A DNA stretch of 64,000 nt, taken from assembly GCA_016745215.1 (NCBI GenBank), contig CP050890.1, forward strand, positions 3,782,001 to 3,846,000. The letters are read 5' to 3'. The first letter of the stretch is position 1. The number at the start of each line of letters is the position of its first letter. The position numbers and the translations under genes are program-made. Below, in pieces: positions 53,774 to 62,738 of this stretch. This DNA comes from Thiohalocapsa sp. PB-PSB1 (GTDB lineage: Bacteria; Pseudomonadota; Gammaproteobacteria; Chromatiales; Chromatiaceae). The notes under the pieces are model-generated. The model made no database searches. It was not told where the DNA came from and saw only the letters and a list, made by a program, of their open reading frames with translations.

Positions 53774-55033
53774 TCAATGCCCGTAGGCGATGCGTTCGCG
53801 GCATATCGTCAACTGCTCGCCGCGCTTGGCCAATAATGCAAGCAGCTCGGCGGCGAACGCATCCGAACCGCTCGATTCCGGTATGGGATGGCGCGACAAC
53901 AGGGCGAAGAAATGCTCCTGTGACGAGCGGCCGTCGATACGGTAGGTTCGGTTGGAGCCGGGCAGGCGTAGGCTTTCTCCGGCATATACTTGCCGCGGTT
54001 TGCGGTCCGGCCACAGATCCTCCAGCAGGGCATCTGTTGTATCCAGATGGAATACATGCAGCCAGCCGTCGGCGGCAGGACGCAACAGCAGGCGGAACTG
54101 ATCAGCCCCGGCCAGACAAGTGCCGCTTGCGCACCGGCGCCAGGGGCGATAACCGCCCCGGTGCGCGAGTCGGCATTCGGCCTGCAAGCTCAATGGCAGC
54201 GCTTCCCAGCAATCCGTGGCCGAGTCCGGTTGCAGCGGCAGTCGTGCACAGGCGTCAGTCGATTGTCCCGTTTGGTAGAGTACAAGCATGCCAAGCAGAA
54301 CGCAGACACCCAGCACGGGCAATACGATCCAGCGCCGGTTGACTGCGCGTTCCCTGGGCATCTCCAATGCGGTCGCGGCTCTGGCTGAGGATGGCCAATC
54401 CGCGGTGAAATCCGACAGTGCGGCGACGCCCTCGCTGCGAGCCCCTGCGGCAATCACGGCATCCAGCAGGCGCTGTTCGGCATCGGTCAGGGCAGCCAGA
54501 TTGGCCTGGGGAAGAATCAGCAGGGGCGCGCTAATCGTCGCGCGAGCGAGCGCTCGTGCAATCACCTCCAGCTTTTCGGCAAGCCGGCCCACCGGAGCGA
54601 CCTGGCCGTTGCGCTGGACATGGCCACTGGCGACAATGGTGCGATCCGCAAGCAGCGGCAGGCTGCCGCGGGCGATCTTGTCCGCCAGCGCAAGGGCCAG
54701 GGTATAGCTCGAGCCGGAGATGGATTGACGCTTGCCGAGCATCACCTCCACCATCAATTGCCCGTCTGTCGCGCTCGCTGGGCAGCCGCCGCACATGCGC
54801 TCGGTGCGAATCGTGGTTTCGATCTCCTCGTCCAGTCCCAGCTGGTGGGCGATCGGACCGGTTTGGGTCATCCGCGCGCTGAGTCCCGGACGATTCCAAT
54901 CGATCACGCGCACATTTCCCAAACCGGCATCCAGGTCGCCGGCCAGCGGAAACTGTACGCTCGCTTGCCGCACATCGGCGGCAGTGCTCACATTGGCAGC
55001 AGTGCCAATTGAACTCGGTGCACCCTTGACCAT
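53774..55033 (-). CDS. Membrane-anchored Lon-type (S16) peptidase domain protein with DUF4384-like C terminus
   Basis: 419 residues. Residues ~85-200 match the Lon proteolytic domain: a Ser loop SISGSSYTLALALAD (candidate Ser109), then TIVASGHVQRNGQVAPVGRL and the Lys in LAEKLEVI (Lys154). The Ser-Lys spacing of 45 is close to the 43 of E. coli Lon (679/722). No AAA+ ATPase is present. One membrane helix (~233-253) is followed by a C-terminal domain with DUF4384-like LRPAADGWLHVFHLD and LRLPGSNRTYRIDG. Topology suggests a cytoplasmic protease part and a periplasmic sensor part. Loop residues differ from the Lon consensus (GPSAG), so activity is uncertain. Confidence 0.72.
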   Translation of the reverse strand: MVKGAPSSIGTAANVSTAADVRQASVQFPLAGDLDAGLGNVRVIDWNRPGLSARMTQTGPIAHQLGLDEEIETTIRTERMCGGCPASATDGQLMVEVMLGKRQSISGSSYTLALALADKIARGSLPLLADRTIVASGHVQRNGQVAPVGRLAEKLEVIARALARATISAPLLILPQANLAALTDAEQRLLDAVIAAGARSEGVAALSDFTADWPSSARAATALEMPRERAVNRRWIVLPVLGVCVLLGMLVLYQTGQSTDACARLPLQPDSATDCWEALPLSLQAECRLAHRGGYRPWRRCASGTCLAGADQFRLLLRPAADGWLHVFHLDTTDALLEDLWPDRKPRQVYAGESLRLPGSNRTYRIDGRSSQEHFFALLSRHPIPESSGSDAFAAELLALLAKRGEQLTICRERIAYGH

Positions 55034-55542
55034 AACTGCTCTTCCTTATTCCAATAACCCGAGACGATTCCACCGGCATCCGGATGCCCGGTCAACCAGA
55101 TCAGGCCCTCACTGTCGACCAGTTGAAATCCCCCCGGTGTTGCGGCGATCAGAGCCGCTGCGATCTGCACTGCGATATGCCATTCCCGACCCTCCAGATC
55201 GACTGGTGTCAACGCGACGCTGTAACCCTCCCCGGTCAGGCGTAATGGGCCGATCGCCGGGGTTGTATCCGCGGCTGCAAGTAATTGCAGGGGCTTTGGG
55301 TCTATCCCGCGTTGTTGCCACGAACTCAGCGCGCGCGCGCGCTCCAAATGACGCAGCCAAGCCAGGCGGTCTCGGGTTGCCGCCGACAGAGCGAGCAGGC
55401 GTCGCTCGTGTTGGTTCAGTGGCTGCTGTCCGAAGATCGCGGCGTGCAGACGTTCATCCGTCAGCCGCGGGCTGTCGTCGATGTTCTGTGCGGCGATTGC
55501 ATCGAGAATCCCGCGGATCAGTCGGCCATGCTTGGGGTTCAT
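54988..55542 (-). CDS. Protein of unknown function in the TPS/CHAT operon
   Basis: 184 residues, soluble, no signal peptide. The N-terminal half is helical (RRLLALSAATRDRLAWLRHLERARAL). The C-terminal half looks beta-rich, with YSVALTPVDLEGREWHIAVQI and a final GYWNKEEQLWSRVHRVQLAL. No family recognised. Its last 46 bases overlap the Lon-like gene and it starts nine bases after the upstream gene, so it is part of the operon; perhaps a partner of the upstream protein. Confidence 0.65.
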   Translation of the reverse strand: MNPKHGRLIRGILDAIAAQNIDDSPRLTDERLHAAIFGQQPLNQHERRLLALSAATRDRLAWLRHLERARALSSWQQRGIDPKPLQLLAAADTTPAIGPLRLTGEGYSVALTPVDLEGREWHIAVQIAAALIAATPGGFQLVDSEGLIWLTGHPDAGGIVSGYWNKEEQLWSRVHRVQLALLPM

Positions 55543-55551
55543 CTGTCTGCC

Positions 55552-56508
55552 TCAGGATTCCAGATCGCGGCGCACCCAAGGGGCGATTTTTCGCACCCCG
55601 GCACCCACGCGGTTGCGATGGGTCTGACGGGTATGGCCATAAGTCTGTTGAAAAACACCATCGGACATCGGGCTGATCCCTTCACGGTATTCCAGGATCA
55701 ACGCGGCCCGCTCCTGCGGCGATAGACCCGCGGGACTCGCCGGATCATCAATGTAGTAATCGATGGTTTCCTGTAGATCCGACGGCAGTTGCTCGGCAAG
55801 CGCGGGATCGTTCTCCATATCTCCTATATTCAACTGGGGTAGGAAGGCATAGAGATAAGCCAAGACGCCATCGATCGAACGCACGTCATCCAGCCGGTAG
55901 CGCGCGTCCGGGCTTTGCGACTCGGCAAGGATAGCGGCGGCAAGCCACGCGGGGTCATCGAGGCGGCGTAGAGCCCAGTCGCGTTCCGCTCCCGCAAGCC
56001 CGGCCGCCTGCTGTTCCCAGTTCTGCTGGACTTTTTGCAGCAGACGGCGGATGCGCGCCCAATTGCGCAGCCGGTGTTGCCCGGTTGGACCGTCGACTTC
56101 GAACTTGGCCTCGTAAAAATAGTGCGACAGGCAGCTCCAGAGTATCGACCGAGCGCGGTCATCCTCGCCCAGTCGCCAAGCGCCGCAGATGGCATCGCGG
56201 CTGCGATGGATTTGTTGTGCCATTTTCGTCGGGCTGTGAAACAAGCGCAGTACCTGAGCCCAGGGAGAGTTTGCCGCAATCTGTCCGTCGCTGCCGGCGC
56301 CGCGGATGCGCTGCTCGAGGTCGCGACCTACATGCCGGCTGATCCAGGTTTCGACGGTCTGGACCAATTCCGGTGGAGCAGGCCCGCCCAGATCATTGCA
56401 AATCGCATTCAGCAGCGCTTCGGCATGGGTCAGAATGCAGATGCGATGGAGTCTTCGCTTGTAGTCGAGCCACTGATAGCCTAAGAAATCGTACATATCC
56501 TCAGACAT
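55552..56508 (-). CDS. Protein of unknown function, possibly sigma-like, first gene of the TPS/CHAT operon
   Basis: 318 residues, helical and soluble, with no signal peptide. The C-terminal ~60 residues (LSPQERAALILEYREGISPM, then TRQTHRNRVGAGVRKI) weakly resemble the sigma-factor region 4 pattern of LPxxxRxxLxLRYxEGxS followed by a helix-turn-helix. The N-terminal part is not a recognisable sigma region 2. If real it would be a regulator of the genes downstream; alternatively it is simply an uncharacterised helical protein. Start ATG 56508. Confidence 0.6.
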   Translation of the reverse strand: MSEDMYDFLGYQWLDYKRRLHRICILTHAEALLNAICNDLGGPAPPELVQTVETWISRHVGRDLEQRIRGAGSDGQIAANSPWAQVLRLFHSPTKMAQQIHRSRDAICGAWRLGEDDRARSILWSCLSHYFYEAKFEVDGPTGQHRLRNWARIRRLLQKVQQNWEQQAAGLAGAERDWALRRLDDPAWLAAAILAESQSPDARYRLDDVRSIDGVLAYLYAFLPQLNIGDMENDPALAEQLPSDLQETIDYYIDDPASPAGLSPQERAALILEYREGISPMSDGVFQQTYGHTRQTHRNRVGAGVRKIAPWVRRDLES

Positions 56509-56742
56509 TCCAAATCCCTCATTGCCGCCTGAACACCAGGAGTCCGGTGCGTTGTGTTGTGGCGATCAATCACCACAAGGACAGCCTGCGGGCTCCGATT
56601 CCGTCCGCCCCAGGCTGCTGACGATTATTCTGCCATCGAGACGCAACAAATGCAGCCAGGCAATCACCCGCGCAGCATGCACGGGGCGAAACGCAGAGCC
56701 ATGCCGGCGTGTGGGTCTGTTGTGTGCGCGCTCTTTGTCGAT

Positions 56743-57132
56743 TTATCCTGCATGATAGGCCAGACGCTGTATCCTGGGAACGGCTTGTAGCCGCGACGGA
56801 TATGCCCGGCCACGCTCTCTTGGCGTCCCGATTTGCTCTACCAGTGCGTCGCTGGCTAGGAAAAATCCAGGCAGCTGCAATCGCGCCGAATCGATGCCGC
56901 CATGTTTGACCAGGGTCAATAGGTGGCTTGCCAGTTCATGCATCTTGACGTGATGCTGTCCGACTGCATTAAAGCCCTCGAGTTTGCCATACTGTTTTGA
57001 TCCGATGCCTTGATACCAGCGTTGGAAACGGCAACGCGAGTTGGCCAGTTCGGCCAGTCTCGGGATGTCATTGCCGTTCAGCGCCTCGGCAAATTCTTCG
57101 GTCCAATGACGGTGGTTTTCCATGGCCATCAT
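56743..57132 (-). CDS. Stand-alone CZB (chemoreceptor zinc-binding)-like protein
   Basis: 129 residues from ATG 57132 (nearby ATGs at 57129 and 57123 are equally possible). The CZB pattern is visible: His/Trp near the start (ENHRHWTEEF), the Cys motif NSRCRFQRWYQG with its downstream Trp-Tyr, and the H-x3-H pair in QHHVKMHELASHLL. CZB domains bind zinc through His and Cys and control chemoreceptors or diguanylate cyclases such as DgcZ. It follows the GGDEF-EAL gene's stop by about ten bases, so it may sense zinc for that enzyme in trans. The last ~40 residues are not CZB-like. Confidence 0.7.
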   Translation of the reverse strand: MMAMENHRHWTEEFAEALNGNDIPRLAELANSRCRFQRWYQGIGSKQYGKLEGFNAVGQHHVKMHELASHLLTLVKHGGIDSARLQLPGFFLASDALVEQIGTPRERGRAYPSRLQAVPRIQRLAYHAG

Positions 57133-57142
57133 CAATGGAATG

Positions 57143-60100
57143 TCAGCCTGATGAGTGTCCCGGTCGACGACCCCGGTCGACGACCATGCTGTTGCCCTGT
57201 TCTGGCCAGATTAACGTCCAATCGGGAATCGCGTTTGCGGGCATCGGGCGGGCAATGCCGAAGCCCTGGCCTAAACGGCAACCGAGCGGGGTCAGCAAGG
57301 CCCCATGCTCGGGAGTTTCGACGCCTTCGGCAACAACCGTGCGCTGAAAGGCATGGGCTAAGCGCACCACGCTCTCGACAATCTCCATATCGTTCGGGTC
57401 GTCGAGCATGTCGCGCACAAAGCTCTGGTCGATTTTCAGCACGTCGATCGGCAATTTGCGAAAGTAAGCCAGTGACGCGTAGCCGGTGCCGAAGTCATCA
57501 AGGGCGAAGCGGACCCCAAGTTCACGACAGGCGGTCAGAGTTTGGCTGGCTTGAACGATATCGCTCAGGGCCGAGGTTTCCAGAACCTCCATCTCAAGAC
57601 AGCCGGGATCGCACTCGGGGTGCTGAATCAGCAATTGTTTAAGACGCCGGGCGAAGCTTGGCGCCAACAGATGCCCGGCGCTGATATTGACGCTGATGGG
57701 TAAATCGAGGCCGATGCGCTGCCAACTGGCGACCTGCGTCAGTGCCGTCGAGATGACCCACTCACCGGCAGCAATTTCCAGATGGCTGCCTTCGATCATC
57801 GGCAGGAAGGCACCTGGCAACAGCAGGCCTTGCTGCGGATGCTGCCAACGTATCAATGCCTCGACGCCGATGACTTCACGACTGACCATGTCGACCTTGG
57901 GCTGGTAGTGGAGCACGAATTCCTGGTTGGTCAATGCTTCTTCAAGCTGTTGCAATTTCAGCCGACGGTTCTGAATCTGTCGGTCTTGTGTTGTGTCGTA
58001 CAGATGATAGCGATTGCGCCCAGCATCCTTGGCGCGGTACATGGCCTGATCGGCATGGCGCAGCAGGATGTCGGCGCTGCCGGAATCCGGCGGACTCAGG
58101 GTGACCCCGATGCTGGCGGAGACACGATGGGTGACGCCCTGTACGACGATCGGACTGTTGGCGGCGGCCAGCACTCGTTCCAGCAGGACTTGACTGTCCT
58201 CGAGTCGTTTCAGGTCGTTGAGCAGCAGTACGAATTCGTCACCGCCGATGCGAGCAACCGTGTCCTGTGCGCGCAGCACGTTGCGCAATTGATGGGCAAT
58301 GCCAACCAGCAATGCATCGCCAACCTCATGTCCAAACCGGTCGTTAATCGGTTTGAAATCGTCGAGGTCGAGATAGCAGACGGCGATTCGCTTTCCAGAA
58401 CGTTGGAGTCCGGCGATTGCCTGTTCGAGCCGGTCGCTCAGCAGACGCCGATTTGGCAGTCCGGTCAGGTGATCGTAATTGGCAATACGATCCAGCTCCG
58501 CCTCGTGGGTTTTGATTTCGTTGATATCGGTGAATACGGCAATGAAATTCTGAACTGAGCCGTCCGCATTGTAGACCGTAGAGATCGACAGCAGTTCGGC
58601 ATAGGTCTGACCATCCTTGCGCCGATTCCAGATCTCCCCCCGCCAAACCCCGTTTTGCGCGATCGATTCCCACATCTCGCGGTAAAAGGCTTGATCGTGG
58701 CGGCCGGAGGACAGGATATTCGGGTTTTTGCCAAGCACGGCTGCCTGCTCGTAGCCGGTGATGGCGCTGAAGGCGGGGTTGGTGTCGATGATCCGGTTGT
58801 GTGCATCGGTGATCATGATCGCTTCGAAACTGTGTTCAAAAACGCTGGCGGCGAGGCGCAAATCATGCTCATCCTGTTTCCGCTCGGTGATGTCCTGCAA
58901 GAATCCGTAGAGGCGGGTGACTTGGTGATCCGAATCGCGCTCGGGATAACCGCTGGCCAGACACATGAGCGTTTTGCCGTCGCGGCGTCGAGCGCGCAGT
59001 TCCAGGGCGTATGTTGTGCCCTGATTGATCGCGTTGTCCACCGCTGTTTGCAACCGTATAAAGTCCTCAGGATCATACAGCCGATGGTGCTGGGCAAAAG
59101 CAGGCGCCCCTTCTGCCGGATCGATCTGAAAGATGCGAAACAGCTCGTCGCTCCAGGTGGCCTTATCTTGCACCACATCCCATTCCCAACTGCCAATCTT
59201 GGCAATCTGTTCGGTGCGGCCAAGCATCTTTTGCAGTTGGCGTCTTTCCTGCTCCACCCGTATACGGTCGGTGATTTCCCGAACCGAGCCATGCCATAGG
59301 ATACTGCCGTCCAGCTGCGGTTCGGGCGATGCTTCGCCCTCGACCCAGATCACGCGCCCATCGGGGAATTTGACCCGGTAGCTGTCTTCCCAGACGGTCA
59401 AGTCGCGCATTGAATCTGCGATCTTGTCTTTGATCCGTGGCAGGTCGTCTGGATGAAACCTGCTGAAGACAGGGCTGGCATCCGTCAACACCTCCTCCGG
59501 TTCAACGCCATAGATGTCTCTGATGCTGGTGCTGGCATAGGGGAAGGCGGCGTGGCCATCTGGCCATTGTTGGTACTGATAGATCACGCCCGGAACATGC
59601 GTCGCGATTTTTTCGAGGCGATCATGCAACTCTTTGCGCTCGGTGATATCTTCCACGATCGAGATAAAGCAGCGAGGCTCTTCATGGAGTTCGTGCGCGA
59701 GGCTGATGCTCAGATTAATCCAAACAATGACTCCATTCTTGTTGAAACAGCGCATCTCCATGGAGTAGTTGTTGATTTCATCGTTCAGCAAGCGATCAAT
59801 GTCTTCTGAAGCAGCGCGTAAATCGTCCGGATGCACGATGTCCTGAAACGAGCCTGACAATAACTCTTCACGGCCATAGCCAACAATTTCGCAGAGCTTT
59901 TCATTCACTTCCAGCCAGCTGCCATCCGTTGCCAGCCTTGCCACACCAACGGCTGCCTGCTCGAAGGCGGATCTGAATTTTTCCTCGCTTATCTGCAATG
60001 CCTTGGTTGCCCGCTCGTGCTCGGCAAGCGCCAGCCTAAGCTGATGATTGGCCTCCCTCTCCTTGGCCTGACTCTGGCGCATGGCTTCGCAGATAAAGCT

Positions 60101-61036
60101 GGTCATGGTACTGCCGCTCAAAAAGATCGTTAGGGCGAGCCATTCGTTTGTTTCCAGCGCACCGCCATACAGCCAGACCTGCACATAGGTACCCGCAAGT
60201 AGGGTTGCCAGTAAACCACCGGCTAAACCCATGGAGAGAGCAACGATCAGCACGGTCGGGTAAAAGGTAACGTAGGGAAGGATGTTTCCCTCGGGGCTGT
60301 CGACAATGGCTACCCGCAGCACCGCGGCAATGACGATGCCGATCGTCGCGACTGCGATAGCCCATCGGGTGGTTTTGCCGGTTTCTTCACCAGTGGGCAA
60401 CTGCCGCTGCCCAAATTGCATCATGGGCGGCAGCAGAATAGCCGCGCTGGTGAGCATGAAAGCAAATGCTGTTAACCCTTCCAGGTTACTCTTTGCGTCC
60501 CATAGGGTCGGAGGAAAACCTGACGCGTATCCGTTCAGCGTCATTTGGCTGATCAAAAAGACACTCCAGGCAAGCCCCACGGACGTAAACGGGCAAGCGA
60601 AGCGCTTGCCCCATACCAGGCGCTGACAATAGAGCGCAATGCTTGCAATCAAGAACGCCAGCAACGTGAAGGGCGCCATGGGTTCGGTCATGATGAGACT
60701 AAACCTTGAAGCATCCTCGGTCTTCCAATACTGGAGAACATCGTCGCCGATGAGCGCCTGCCAGCCCAACAACAAGCTGTACAAGGCAAGTATCGACAGA
60801 TACAACAGAGTAAACAGGCTGGCAGCCGGGGCATAGGGCCAGCGACTGGAGGCGAACAGAGACGCTCCGAGCAGGAGAAACAGGAGTGCCGTGGAAGGCG
60901 CCATCGCCAGGTTGTCCGTGCCGAAGGCCAGGAACTGCTGTAAGTCAAGCTGCCAAGCTATCCCGACGATCAGGCTCAGAGCGATGGTCGACAAGGCGAG
61001 CAGTTGAACGATCCGATGGCCTGTTTCGATTTTCAT
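57143..61036 (-). CDS. Membrane-bound PAS-GGDEF-EAL cyclic-di-GMP enzyme
   Basis: 1297 residues. About 330 N-terminal residues hold roughly eight membrane segments, the later ones similar to a DUF4118/MASE-type sensor (NILPYVTFYPTVLIVAL). Four PAS/PAC domains follow (~345-850; e.g. EKFRSAFEQAAVGVA, VEDITERKELHDR, LQDITERKQDEHD). The GGDEF domain has an intact RIGGDEF active site (~931) and LTGLPNRR. The EAL domain has IGVEALIRW (~1055), DDFGTGYASL and EGVETPEHG, so both synthase and phosphodiesterase sites look complete. The start is ATG 61036, or TTG 61045. Coupled to the CZB gene. Confidence 0.92.
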   Translation of the reverse strand: MKIETGHRIVQLLALSTIALSLIVGIAWQLDLQQFLAFGTDNLAMAPSTALLFLLLGASLFASSRWPYAPAASLFTLLYLSILALYSLLLGWQALIGDDVLQYWKTEDASRFSLIMTEPMAPFTLLAFLIASIALYCQRLVWGKRFACPFTSVGLAWSVFLISQMTLNGYASGFPPTLWDAKSNLEGLTAFAFMLTSAAILLPPMMQFGQRQLPTGEETGKTTRWAIAVATIGIVIAAVLRVAIVDSPEGNILPYVTFYPTVLIVALSMGLAGGLLATLLAGTYVQVWLYGGALETNEWLALTIFLSGSTMTSFICEAMRQSQAKEREANHQLRLALAEHERATKALQISEEKFRSAFEQAAVGVARLATDGSWLEVNEKLCEIVGYGREELLSGSFQDIVHPDDLRAASEDIDRLLNDEINNYSMEMRCFNKNGVIVWINLSISLAHELHEEPRCFISIVEDITERKELHDRLEKIATHVPGVIYQYQQWPDGHAAFPYASTSIRDIYGVEPEEVLTDASPVFSRFHPDDLPRIKDKIADSMRDLTVWEDSYRVKFPDGRVIWVEGEASPEPQLDGSILWHGSVREITDRIRVEQERRQLQKMLGRTEQIAKIGSWEWDVVQDKATWSDELFRIFQIDPAEGAPAFAQHHRLYDPEDFIRLQTAVDNAINQGTTYALELRARRRDGKTLMCLASGYPERDSDHQVTRLYGFLQDITERKQDEHDLRLAASVFEHSFEAIMITDAHNRIIDTNPAFSAITGYEQAAVLGKNPNILSSGRHDQAFYREMWESIAQNGVWRGEIWNRRKDGQTYAELLSISTVYNADGSVQNFIAVFTDINEIKTHEAELDRIANYDHLTGLPNRRLLSDRLEQAIAGLQRSGKRIAVCYLDLDDFKPINDRFGHEVGDALLVGIAHQLRNVLRAQDTVARIGGDEFVLLLNDLKRLEDSQVLLERVLAAANSPIVVQGVTHRVSASIGVTLSPPDSGSADILLRHADQAMYRAKDAGRNRYHLYDTTQDRQIQNRRLKLQQLEEALTNQEFVLHYQPKVDMVSREVIGVEALIRWQHPQQGLLLPGAFLPMIEGSHLEIAAGEWVISTALTQVASWQRIGLDLPISVNISAGHLLAPSFARRLKQLLIQHPECDPGCLEMEVLETSALSDIVQASQTLTACRELGVRFALDDFGTGYASLAYFRKLPIDVLKIDQSFVRDMLDDPNDMEIVESVVRLAHAFQRTVVAEGVETPEHGALLTPLGCRLGQGFGIARPMPANAIPDWTLIWPEQGNSMVVDRGRRPGHSSG

Positions 61037-61045
61037 TATTGACAA

Positions 61046-61363
61046 CCCGATAGCAGCAGCAAACTCGAACCTTACAATTAAAGTGCAAGGTTGCCTAGGC
61101 TGTCAGTTTGTGGCACTCGGCTCAGCGAACCAGCCTGTCATTACCCGCGTTGGGGATTATGAATTGACTAGTGCCTCGGTGCAGATGTTCCGAGACAGTT
61201 TCCGGTCGTTGTCGTTGTCGTAATCGTAATCCTAATTGTAATCGTCTTAGCCGGATGTTCGATAACGACCACGATTACGACAACGACAACGAACCGCCTC
61301 GGGATTTCTATACCGCTCCACTAGGTTGCCTGGCTTTTGATCGCTTGCGTCCGCACCCGGCCA
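61046..61363. other. Intergenic region with inverted simple repeat
   Basis: About 318 bases upstream of the GGDEF-EAL gene and downstream of the DUF2499-type gene. Besides the inverted repeat at 61206-61292 I see no gene. Confidence 0.5.
61206..61292 (+). repeat. 22-bp perfect inverted repeat built from simple sequence
   Basis: tcgttgtcgttgtcgtaatc (61206-61225, plus gt) is complemented exactly at 61271-61292, with a 43-base loop. Both arms are degenerate 6-mers (GTCGTT, GATTAC). The design resembles the simple repeats flanking the four-helix elements at 27.8 and 42.5 kb, and similar sequence is at 3790-3826. Confidence 0.8.
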
Positions 61364-62077
61364 TCAGCTTCGACTAATTGTGAATCTTCTCATCCCGTCA
61401 TCCACTGTGCGCAGCCGCTGGAGAGCGCCCAGTGCCACCAGGAGATTGGCCACGGACAACAGACTTTCGCTGAGGCCATGCAGGACGTCTGCATGGGGCA
61501 GGCTTGGTAACCCGAGCTGGACGGTTGCGATGTATGTCGTAACGATGGTCACGGCAACGAACACCAGCAGGAACCAGAAGCCGATGATGGTCAGCGGCGA
61601 GAACAAAGAGGGATCGCGCCGATAGACGAGGATCAAGAGCAAGAGAAAGCCCAGATAGAACACCTGGGCGAGCGATAGGAATGAGGACAGATCAGTACCA
61701 CCGAGCAGTCGAGGCACCCCGACAACCAAACTGGCGAACAGGCCGGCTGCCGCAAGCCCGCCAGCCAACCGGGGTACCCATTGACGGCCCCTCGGCCATG
61801 TCCAGCCAAGCATCGCCAGGGTGACGCTGAATAAGGCCAGGCTGCCGAGCACACTCGCCAGCCGGGATGCGTTCAGCAGCCCGAGGATTCGATCGCTGCT
61901 GGCGTGGAAACCGAGCAGCATCAACCCGGCACACAGATGCGGGATCATCGCGTAAGCGAACCAGCGCAATTGCGGTCGCTGAGCGCGACTGCCGTAACGG
62001 TGGATGAACAGGATCGCTGCAAACCACTCGCTGACCGTCAGCAGATGGATGATCCAAGTCGGCAGCGACAGCAACAT
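61364..62077 (-). CDS. DUF2499-DUF3593-like fused membrane protein
   Basis: 237 residues with about seven membrane segments. The N-terminal half (LSLPTWIIHLLTVSEWFAAI, AMIPHLCAGLMLLGFH) matches my memory of the DUF2499 pattern. The C-terminal half (QVFYLGFLLLLILVYRRDP, FVAVTIVTTYIA, DVLHGLSESLLSVANLLVAL) matches DUF3593. In cyanobacteria these are separate adjacent genes; here they are one. Function unknown. It starts eight bases after the cytochrome b stop, so it may belong to that operon. Confidence 0.72.
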   Translation of the reverse strand: MLLSLPTWIIHLLTVSEWFAAILFIHRYGSRAQRPQLRWFAYAMIPHLCAGLMLLGFHASSDRILGLLNASRLASVLGSLALFSVTLAMLGWTWPRGRQWVPRLAGGLAAAGLFASLVVGVPRLLGGTDLSSFLSLAQVFYLGFLLLLILVYRRDPSLFSPLTIIGFWFLLVFVAVTIVTTYIATVQLGLPSLPHADVLHGLSESLLSVANLLVALGALQRLRTVDDGMRRFTISRS

Positions 62078-62084
62078 TGCGATC

Positions 62085-62738
62085 TTAGAGAATATCCGAT
62101 GGCTGGGCTTTGCGCAGGTAAGCTTCTTCTTCAGCGGTCAGATCGACTTCGTCGAAGCCGTCGATCATGGGCATGATGTGGTCGCGGAACGAGTGTCCGG
62201 TGGTCAGCATGTAAACGTGGATCAGTACAAAGGCGAGGATCGCGAAGGCAGCGGCCGTATGTACCAGCGCCACGCCGTGCAGCCATTGCGGAGCGTAAGG
62301 AATATCGCGCCAGGCGAAATAGAACAGGTAGATGATGCCGGTGATCCAGATGGCTGGAAAGAGTACCAGTTTGAGCATCAGGTAGGCAATCGCCTGCAAC
62401 GGGTTGTGTTTGCGCCAGTAGGCCTTGCGGTAGGGGTGGCGTTCGCCCTTGAAGATACCATAGGCGTAGAAGCGCACCACGCCCCATAAACCGGTGATGG
62501 TGGGCACGAAGTGGCGCCAGGTACCGGTGGTGAAGAGCCAGAAAAAGCCAAACAGCCACAACACCAGCAGGGTCACTGCGGCACCGGTATGCAGGGTGAC
62601 GGCGGTTTTGAAGTCGATGAAATTGTGAAAGCCGTGCAGCCCGAAGCCGGTGATCAGCAGGCTCAGGATCAATAGCATCTGCGCCCAATGCCAGAAGCGT
62701 TCGAACTTGCTGTAGATTTTGACGCGTTGCGTGGCCAT
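62085..62738 (-). CDS. Cytochrome b subunit (thiosulfate reductase/formate dehydrogenase type)
   Basis: 217 residues with four main membrane helices and His pairs suited to two b hemes (RFWHWAQM, AVTLHTGAAV, LVHTAAAFAILAFVLIHVYML). This fold passes electrons between quinone and a periplasmic enzyme. It starts in a one-base overlap (TGATG) with the octaheme cytochrome stop, so it is very likely the membrane electron partner of that cytochrome. Confidence 0.88.
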   Translation of the reverse strand: MATQRVKIYSKFERFWHWAQMLLILSLLITGFGLHGFHNFIDFKTAVTLHTGAAVTLLVLWLFGFFWLFTTGTWRHFVPTITGLWGVVRFYAYGIFKGERHPYRKAYWRKHNPLQAIAYLMLKLVLFPAIWITGIIYLFYFAWRDIPYAPQWLHGVALVHTAAAFAILAFVLIHVYMLTTGHSFRDHIMPMIDGFDEVDLTAEEEAYLRKAQPSDIL

